Position numbers and translations under genes: made by a program | The notes under the pieces: model-generated | The model's input: the letters and a program-made list of their open reading frames with translations, nothing else | Databases searched by the model: none | Told to the model about the DNA's origin: nothing | Shown here: positions 42,059 through 43,624 of the stretch, in pieces | How positions within the stretch are numbered: the stretch's first letter is position 1 | How the letters are laid out: the number at the start of each line of letters is the position of its first letter | Assembly: GCA_030526485.1 (NCBI GenBank) | Contig: JAUNCS010000013.1 | Span: forward strand, 1 to 43,624 | Direction: 5' to 3' | Length of the DNA: 43,624 nt | Source of the DNA: Erysipelotrichaceae bacterium | GTDB taxonomy: Bacteria > Bacillota_I > Bacilli_A > Erysipelotrichales > Erysipelotrichaceae

Positions 42059-43431
42059 TAGCTTAAGAATATTCTTAATAATTTCTTATATAAACCATTG
42101 GTATATGGCTGATAACGCATTGGTAAATCCAGCCAGCACTTCTTATCTACTATTGATTTCTTATGTGAGAAGGCTTCAAAACCAAACTTGCCATGGTATG
42201 TCCCCATACCACTTTCGCCTACTCCTCCAAAGCCCATTTCTGAAGTAGCCAGGTGAATTATCACATCATTGATGCATCCTCCACCATAGCTTAATTCTTT
42301 CATTACTCTATTAATATGTTTCTTATCCTTAGAGAAGATGTATAAAGCTAAAGGCTTAGGTTTATCCTTTAATTCAGCAACTACAGTATCAAAATCCTCA
42401 TAAGTCATTATTGGCAGTAATGGCCCAAAGATTTCTTCTTTCATGATTAGATCATCCTCGGTAATATCGCTTAAGATTGTTGGTTCTATCTGGTTTGTTT
42501 CAATATTGAAATTACCACCATAAGTAAGTTTATCCTTATTGATTAAACCGATTAAGCGATTAAAATGCTTACTGTTAATAATCTTTCCATAATCCTTATT
42601 GTTTAATGGACTATCACCAAACTGCTTCTTAATTTCTTTAATAAGCTCTTTTGTAAATTCACTTACTACTTCCTTATCACAAAGAATATAATCAGGAGCT
42701 ACACAGGTCTGATCGCAGTTTAAGAATTTACCAAAGACAATTCTTTTAGCTGATAGTTTTAAATCCGCACTTCTATCAACAATACAAGGACTCTTGCCAC
42801 CAAGTTCCAATACGACTGGTGTTAAATTATCAGCAGACTTTCTTAAGACTTCCTTACCAACATTCTGACCACCAGTAAAGAAGATAAAGTCAAATTTCTG
42901 ATCAAGCAGTTCTTTATTTTCTTCTCTGCCTCCTCTTACAACCGCAACATATTCTTCACTAAATACTTCTTTTATAATCTTTTCAATTACAAGCGATGTA
43001 TTACCCGAATAAGCACTTGGTTTTAGTATTGCGGTATTACCAGCAGCTATCGCATCCACTAATGGTTCCATTGTCAGCATGAATGGATAGTTCCAGGGAC
43101 TCATGATTAATGTATTTCCATAAGGAACAGTTTCAATAAAACTGTTAGAAGCAAACTGAGCAAGAGGAGTATAAACGCTCTTTCTTTTAGAAAATCGGCG
43201 TACATGCTTAAGCATATAAGAGATTTCGGTATAAACCATACCTACTTCGCACATAAAGCCCTCAGTTTCGCTTTTTCCTAAATCTTTGTATAAAGCCTCA
43301 TATATTTCTTTTTCATTGTCCTGAATGGCTTTATATAGCTTTCTTAGGTGACTGATACGATAATCAACATCCAAAGTAGCACCACTTTTAAAGAAAGCTC
43401 TCTGCTTAGCCAGTAATTCCTTAATTTCCAT
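42058..43431 (-). CDS. NAD(P)-dependent aldehyde dehydrogenase (class 3-like)
   Basis: A 457-residue ALDH of the short class 3 type. The N-terminal helices are followed by MSPWNYPFMLTMEPLVDAIAAGN, the cofactor motif FTGG, the general-base Glu in VLELGGKSP and the catalytic Cys in CDQTCVAPDY. The C-terminus (LLRIFLS) is hydrophobic, as in fatty-aldehyde dehydrogenases that sit on membranes. I use the ATG at 43431 with GGAG 5 nt upstream; a GTG two codons earlier is possible. It oxidises medium or long-chain aldehydes by family; the natural substrate is unknown. Confidence 0.92.
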   Translation of the reverse strand: MEIKELLAKQRAFFKSGATLDVDYRISHLRKLYKAIQDNEKEIYEALYKDLGKSETEGFMCEVGMVYTEISYMLKHVRRFSKRKSVYTPLAQFASNSFIETVPYGNTLIMSPWNYPFMLTMEPLVDAIAAGNTAILKPSAYSGNTSLVIEKIIKEVFSEEYVAVVRGGREENKELLDQKFDFIFFTGGQNVGKEVLRKSADNLTPVVLELGGKSPCIVDRSADLKLSAKRIVFGKFLNCDQTCVAPDYILCDKEVVSEFTKELIKEIKKQFGDSPLNNKDYGKIINSKHFNRLIGLINKDKLTYGGNFNIETNQIEPTILSDITEDDLIMKEEIFGPLLPIMTYEDFDTVVAELKDKPKPLALYIFSKDKKHINRVMKELSYGGGCINDVIIHLATSEMGFGGVGESGMGTYHGKFGFEAFSHKKSIVDKKCWLDLPMRYQPYTNGLYKKLLRIFLS

Positions 43432-43540
43432 CTTCACTCCAATCAGCTATCTGGTAATAGTAATCAATAATTTCCTTTTTAGTCTTTAAGACTGGTACCG
43501 GATATAAAGGATTAGCCTCTTTTTCCGCATATGTAGCCAT
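43421..43540 (-). CDS. Short ORF, possible 3-prime remnant of a disrupted gene
   Basis: Reads MATYAEKEANPLYPVPVLK, then TKKEIIDYYYQIADWSEDGN, 39 residues. It overlaps the aldehyde dehydrogenase start by 11 bp. The frame extends upstream as KTDIEK before a TAA. The NPLYPVPVLKTKKEI stretch looks like the C-terminal end of a conserved protein, though I cannot name the family. There is no Shine-Dalgarno. The TAA lies at the end of a structured DNA segment, so a longer gene may have been cut by an insertion. Confidence 0.4.
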   Translation of the reverse strand: MATYAEKEANPLYPVPVLKTKKEIIDYYYQIADWSEDGN

Positions 43541-43569
43541 CTTTTCAATATCCGTTTTTTAACGAATTT

Positions 43570-43618
43570 CCCGAGAATTCTCCCACTTCTATAAGTGGAG
43601 AGATGAGTCGGGTTTTTA
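43570..43618. repeat. Long imperfect hairpin at the right edge (possible IS605-type end or terminator)
   Basis: CCCGA (43570-43574) pairs with TCGGG (43608-43612); inside, a second stem CTCCCACTT / AAGTGGAG (one bulged base) closes a 4-nt loop. A T5 run follows on the plus strand, so it looks like a plus-strand terminator, but no plus gene precedes it. Subterminal hairpins of this kind also mark ends of IS200/IS605 elements. The window ends 6 bp later, so the cases cannot be separated. Confidence 0.45.
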
Positions 43619-43624
43619 TATGCA

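Overview
The window is 43.6 kb of AT-rich chromosome from a low-GC Gram-positive bacterium. The best guess is an Erysipelotrichia-type gut Firmicute; the genus cannot be read from the sequence. The evidence is: an L27 with the Firmicute N-terminal extension next to the Prp protease that removes it, an L21 leader RNA, a CcpA cre-like box, a CsoR copper operator, a LuxS gene, two FemA/B/X peptidoglycan-bridge enzymes and a biotin-dependent sodium-pump decarboxylase. The coding density is very high, many genes overlap by 4-14 bp, and no prophage, complete insertion sequence or CRISPR array is visible.

Layout. 1-7.1 kb (minus strand): MBL-fold hydrolase, membrane protein, rpmG, ruvB-ruvA, a YuiD-like protein, a zinc-ribbon protein with a duplicated DUF6591-like domain, then the ribosomal unit rplU-prp-rpmA-obgE behind an L21 leader. 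7.1-10.7 kb: an Rpn-type PD-(D/E)XK nuclease (minus), then plus-strand metallophosphoesterase, ADP-ribosylglycohydrolase and a row of very small genes: three paralogous microproteins, the third frameshifted, with an Imm35-like protein between them. 10.7-18.2 kb (minus): luxS, birA, oadB, biotin carrier, oadG, oadA, pckA, bioY and trmN6. 18.2-23.4 kb (minus): a two-component system and a DnaE polymerase with a degenerate PHP domain. 23.4-27.1 kb (plus): copA-csoR-ispG under a CsoR operator. 27.1-31.4 kb: a second Rpn nuclease, an HD-domain protein, a membrane protein divergent from a WYL regulator, and a polysaccharide deacetylase. 31.5-35.1 kb (plus): threonine aldolase, pyruvate kinase, a membrane protein and a cold-shock protein. 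35.2-38.2 kb (minus): a three-gene GlpA-like/FAD oxidoreductase/DUF1667 unit. 38.2-42 kb (plus): cca, two femX-like genes and tRNA-Thr(CGT). 42-43.6 kb (minus): aldehyde dehydrogenase and a structured, possibly disrupted right edge.

How the genes fit together. The 11.2-17.6 kb block reads as one metabolic module. PEPCK can turn PEP into oxaloacetate with ATP formation, and the OadA/biotin-carrier/OadG/OadB complex can decarboxylate oxaloacetate to pyruvate while exporting sodium. BioY imports the biotin and BirA attaches it. Pyruvate kinase at 32.6 kb is the ordinary route for the same net step. The copper operon is self-contained: efflux pump with a CopZ-like tail, its sensor-repressor, and the Fe-S enzyme IspG.

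A recurring feature is a TATAAT hexamer ending 6-8 nt before an ATG that has no properly spaced Shine-Dalgarno (ruvA, yuiD, dnaE, the WYL regulator, cca, femX1). This suggests that leaderless mRNAs are used routinely beside conventional AAGGAG-led genes. The strongest candidate for something undescribed is the microprotein cluster at 10.0-10.7 kb.
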